NCBI GenBank assembly: GCA_009911715.1 | Contig: CP047880.1 | Span: forward strand, 1,054,001-1,118,000 | Reading direction: 5' to 3' | Source of the DNA: Methanomassiliicoccaceae archaeon DOK | Lineage (GTDB): Archaea; Thermoplasmatota; Thermoplasmata; Methanomassiliicoccales; Methanomethylophilaceae | Length of the DNA: 64,000 nt | Part shown: positions 61,507 through 64,000 of the stretch, one piece after another | How positions within the stretch are numbered: the stretch's first letter is position 1 | How the letters are laid out: each line of letters starts with the position of its first letter | Position numbers and translations under genes: made by a program | The notes under the pieces: generated by a model | The model's input: the letters and a program-made list of their open reading frames with translations, nothing else | Database searches by the model: none | What the model was told of the DNA's origin: nothing

Positions 61507-62010
61507 TCAGTACCCGTTGTGGTGGATCCTCTCGGGCTTGAACCTGTCCTTGTGGGGCTCTGGCTTCTCCTTCGGGTAGCCCACGGCGACGATGCAGAAG
61601 GGCATGAGGTTCTCCGTGAGGTCGAAGATGTCGGAGATCGCGTTCATCCTCTCCCTGACAGGGGCGACCCCGATCCACACCGAGCCGAGCCCCAGGCTGG
61701 TGGCCGAGAGCATGAGGTTCTCGGTGCATGCGCCCAGGTCCTGCTCCCAGAACTGCGGGGCGGACATCAGGTCCCTGTTGCCCAGGACGACGATCGCCAG
61801 AGGGGCCTTTCCGACAGGTCCCGCATAGGGCGTGACCTTGGAGAGCTCCCTTATGTAGTCCGGGTCGTCCACCACGATGAACTCCCAGGCCTGCTGGTTC
61901 CTGGCGGATGGCGCGTTCATGGCGGCCTCCAGGATGCGGTCGACCTTGTCCTTCTCTACCTTGCCGGGGATGAAGTCCCTGACGCTGACTCTGGTGAACA
62001 GCTCGTTCAT
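61507..62010 (-). CDS. Nitroreductase-family flavoprotein
   Basis: A 167-residue FMN enzyme with FTRVSVRDFIPG near the start, MNAPSARNQQAWEFIVVDD, DLGACTENLMLSATSLGLGSV and WIGV, and AVGYPKEKPE. The family reduces nitro compounds, quinones or flavins. The start at 62010 lies about 33-41 bases after a TATA-like CTTTATCC. Biological electron acceptor unknown. Confidence 0.85.
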   Translation of the reverse strand: MNELFTRVSVRDFIPGKVEKDKVDRILEAAMNAPSARNQQAWEFIVVDDPDYIRELSKVTPYAGPVGKAPLAIVVLGNRDLMSAPQFWEQDLGACTENLMLSATSLGLGSVWIGVAPVRERMNAISDIFDLTENLMPFCIVAVGYPKEKPEPHKDRFKPERIHHNGY

Positions 62011-62084
62011 AATATCACTGGATGGGAATCGGGGTAAGGCTGGATAAAGCTTGGTGCCGACCCTCCGCCGAGGAGGGATGCCAC

Positions 62085-62882
62085 TCAGCGCCTCTTCTTC
62101 TTGTTCGCCCCGGGCTTGTACGCCTTGAGGTACTTCAGCACCGCCTGGTCGTCCTCGGAGTCGCTCCACTCGGGGGTGTATCCGCCCTTCATGTACTCGT
62201 TGTACCAGTCGACGCACTGCTGCATGTACCCGGTCATGTCCAGCCTGTCCTTCACGATGACGTAGGTGTTCTCCGGCGTGGGCACCCACTGCTTCGGACG
62301 GTCGTAGTCAGGCTCCTCGAGGAACCCCACCAGGAACACGATCCTGTCCAGGTTGGAAAGCTGGGCGTACAGCGACGCCTGCAGCATGTAGGACATGGGC
62401 ACGTTGGTGAGACCGCCCTGCTCGTCCCTCCACTTCTCCCTGTCCCCGGAGGTCTTGATCTCCAGGATGTACTTCCTCTTCCCGTCCAGCTGGATGTAGC
62501 CGTCCACCATCCCTCCGAAGACCTTCTCGTTATGGAAGTGGTCGTAGCCGCACTGCTCCTTGGGGACGGGCTCCTCGACGGCGAGTTTGGAGCCCTCGGG
62601 GACGTCCAGGGCCTCTCCGAGCATGGCGTTGACCCTGGTGCCCAGGTACTCCCTCAGCACCGGCTCCAGGATGTTCCCGGCATCGATGTACTTGTTGGCC
62701 TTGTCCCCCGGATAGAGGCCGGCGAGCTCGCATGCCACCTTGAACGGGGTGGCGAACTCGCTCATGCCCAGGATCGGTGCGACCCTTGTGCCGGTTATCT
62801 TCTTCAGCCTGTAGGTGTCGAAGATCACGGTGCGCTCGTCCTCGTCGATGTCGACTATACCTGCTCTGCCATCGAATGCCAT
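62085..62882 (-). CDS. YqaJ-like PD-(D/E)XK nuclease
   Basis: A 265-residue protein. GTRVAPILGMSEFATPF begins the YqaJ core; metal-site residues are in FGGMVDGYI and YILEIKTSG (Glu-x-Lys), and a helix QASLYAQL follows. YqaJ proteins are phage-type exonucleases. The ATG at 62882 follows CTTTTATCG by 21 bases (leaderless). Relationship to a phage is unclear; neighbours are ordinary. Confidence 0.75.
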   Translation of the reverse strand: MAFDGRAGIVDIDEDERTVIFDTYRLKKITGTRVAPILGMSEFATPFKVACELAGLYPGDKANKYIDAGNILEPVLREYLGTRVNAMLGEALDVPEGSKLAVEEPVPKEQCGYDHFHNEKVFGGMVDGYIQLDGKRKYILEIKTSGDREKWRDEQGGLTNVPMSYMLQASLYAQLSNLDRIVFLVGFLEEPDYDRPKQWVPTPENTYVIVKDRLDMTGYMQQCVDWYNEYMKGGYTPEWSDSEDDQAVLKYLKAYKPGANKKKRR

Positions 62883-62903
62883 GCACAGGACATCGACGAG
62901 GTC

Positions 62904-62912
62904 CGATAAAAG
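62904..62912 (-). promoter_or_regulatory. TATA box of YqaJ-like gene
   Basis: On the minus strand CTTTTATCG is 22-30 bases before the ATG at 62882, favouring that start over the upstream ATG at 62975. Confidence 0.45.
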
Positions 62913-63383
62913 TCCCGCTGGGAGACAGATGAGATGCATGGAGACGAACCGCCGGCATGGTTCCCGGAACCACACTCAGCGAAGGCGGGCAGGGGGCGGC
63001 GGAGCCCCGAACGGACGGAACGGCATGTTTCTGTGACCACCGTCTTGGAAGTGAACTTGACAGCAACAGGGGGAGACCGCCTTGCCGTGTGACCCTCACG
63101 GCGGCCGCCCTAGCGGCTCAATCCGCAGGCCCTGCGCTACGCCGCGGGAGAACGCCGCATCGGTCGAATTGAGCGCGTTCCGCTTGCATATTGACATTTC
63201 CGATTTTTGTACGGTTGAGGACACCCCGTTCGAGGGGGCCGTCCCCATACTAATGTATGGGGAATCCGAAGATTTCCGGAAATCGGACAGACCCCAGAAC
63301 GGCCCCTGGTTCACGAAAGAACGGGTGGGGCCGTTCCACCCCGGAAGTTCCGGGGTTCCAAAGACATCGACAGGGGTGTCGGG
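62913..63383 (+). promoter_or_regulatory. Gene-free region with many inverted repeats upstream of HTH gene
   Basis: The last 150 bases hold perfect inverted repeats: CCCCATAC-TAAT-GTATGGGG (63243-63262), ATTTCCGGAAAT (around 63275), and GAACGGCCCC/GGGGCCGTTC around an inner GTTC/GAAC stem (about 63297-63336), plus CCCCGGAA/TTCCGGGG. The TTCCGG word recurs also within the following gene. Likely a regulator binding region or structured leader. 62913-63180 shows nothing I can support. Confidence 0.45.
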
Positions 63384-64000
63384 ATGACCCATCCCAAGCT
63401 CACCGCCAGAGAGCGCAAGGTCAAGGCCCTGCTGCTCTCGGGACACTCCCGCCACGCCATAGCCAGCAAGCTTAGGATTTCGAAATCCACAGTCTACGAC
63501 ATCGTGGCAGACCTGGAGCACTACGGCGAAATCCGCGCCATCCCGGGCACGAAAAACCCCGTAGTATACGAGGACCCCAATTACAGACCTTTTATCCCTC
63601 CTACGGAGGGATGTTCCGAGAAATCCGGAAACAACGGACGGGCCGTCCAAAACAACGGCCCCTCCGGAAACTGCGATGAACTGCCGGAAGTCGACCTCAA
63701 GGGCATCTGCACCGGGAACAGGTGCCCAGACGGATACGTCACAGCGCACATGAGCGGGGGCATCCGCTTCACAAAGGTCCGCAAGACCGGCACCTACGAT
63801 CCAATCAGAGACGTCCACGGGAACATCATCGGCATCTGGGACCCGGAGAGGCCCACCGCGATGAAGGGCAATCGCGTCCGCTCAGCCAGAATAACAATCT
63901 TCGGCTCAGAGATGACACTCCAGTTCCGCATCGGTTCCAGAGGAGGCACCGTCTTCACCGTGAACCCCGGCCGCATCCACCTGGATCCGAGGATGTTCGA
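63384..64000 (+). CDS. HTH transcriptional regulator, 3' end outside window
   Basis: At least 205 residues, open to the window end. LTARERKVKALLLSGHSRHA followed by IASKLRISKSTVYDIVADLEHYGEI is a LuxR/sigma-type HTH at residues 7-50. The C-terminal part (GYVTAHMSGGIRFTKVRKTG; EMTLQFRIGSRGG) may be a ligand or effector domain. Many TTCCGG-type inverted repeats precede the gene, fitting autoregulation. GGGGTG stands 8 bases before the ATG. Confidence 0.7.
   Translation, partial: MTHPKLTARERKVKALLLSGHSRHAIASKLRISKSTVYDIVADLEHYGEIRAIPGTKNPVVYEDPNYRPFIPPTEGCSEKSGNNGRAVQNNGPSGNCDELPEVDLKGICTGNRCPDGYVTAHMSGGIRFTKVRKTGTYDPIRDVHGNIIGIWDPERPTAMKGNRVRSARITIFGSEMTLQFRIGSRGGTVFTVNPGRIHLDPRMF

Noticed and set aside
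63040-63180. Possible tRNA-like folding around GCGGCTCAATCCGC
   Set aside because: The 7-base loop lacks TTC, no matching acceptor or anticodon arms could be drawn, and the sequence is simply GC-rich.
35421-64000. CRISPR array
   Set aside because: No regularly spaced direct repeats of 24-40 bases occur in the window, and no cas genes are present.

Overview
The window is an archaeal chromosome segment, most likely from the Methanomassiliicoccales (Thermoplasmatota), in or near Methanomethylophilaceae. The archaeal marks are a proteasome beta subunit, the KH/beta-CASP nuclease aCPSF1, archaeal PheT, SRP54, TrmY, class I HMG-CoA reductase, and TATA boxes placed about 25 nt upstream of many starts (leaderless mRNAs). 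A MtaA/MtbA-type methylcobamide:CoM methyltransferase homologue and GC-rich codons fit a methyl-reducing methanogen. None of the stop codons I checked is TAG, as expected if UAG is reserved for pyrrolysine.

Layout. 1-7.6 kb: tryptophan genes in two convergent blocks (trpD-C-F on +, trpB-A on -), separated by a winged-helix regulator and an ABC-2 exporter; trpBA has a perfect 24-bp palindrome in its promoter. 7.7-19.7 kb: housekeeping genes (alcohol dehydrogenase, psmB, aCPSF1, rubrerythrin, TPR protein, membrane proteins, hmgA, pheT, peroxiredoxin, methyltransferase). 19.8-26.3 kb (-): one tight operon, ffh-trmY-Zn ribbon-coaD/DUF84 fusion-glcD-etfB-etfA, whose last three genes resemble an electron-bifurcating lactate dehydrogenase/Etf complex. 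26.5-35 kb: coiled-coil protein, purB, FMN protein, a short UvrA, MFS transporter, two-rubredoxin protein and ferredoxin.

35-51.6 kb is an accessory island of mixed base composition, ending with a tyrosine recombinase next to tRNA-Ala(CGC). It carries HepT/MntA toxin-antitoxin, AbiH, two HEPN-like proteins, a HARE-HTH/PD-(D/E)XK nuclease, a nucleotidyl-cyclase-like protein, plasmid-type small proteins, two damaged genes and many unknown genes. Three of its minus-strand genes share a structured leader: a GC-rich hairpin followed by a second hairpin that sequesters the Shine-Dalgarno sequence. This is the best candidate for an undescribed element.

51.7-64 kb: a PemK-like/vWA/MoxR/unknown operon (the vWA protein has HCVLH where a metallopeptidase would have HExxH), an exported hydrolase, a large anchored surface protein, a tandem pair of anion-type permeases, a nitroreductase, a YqaJ-like nuclease and a truncated HTH gene with a leader rich in inverted repeats.
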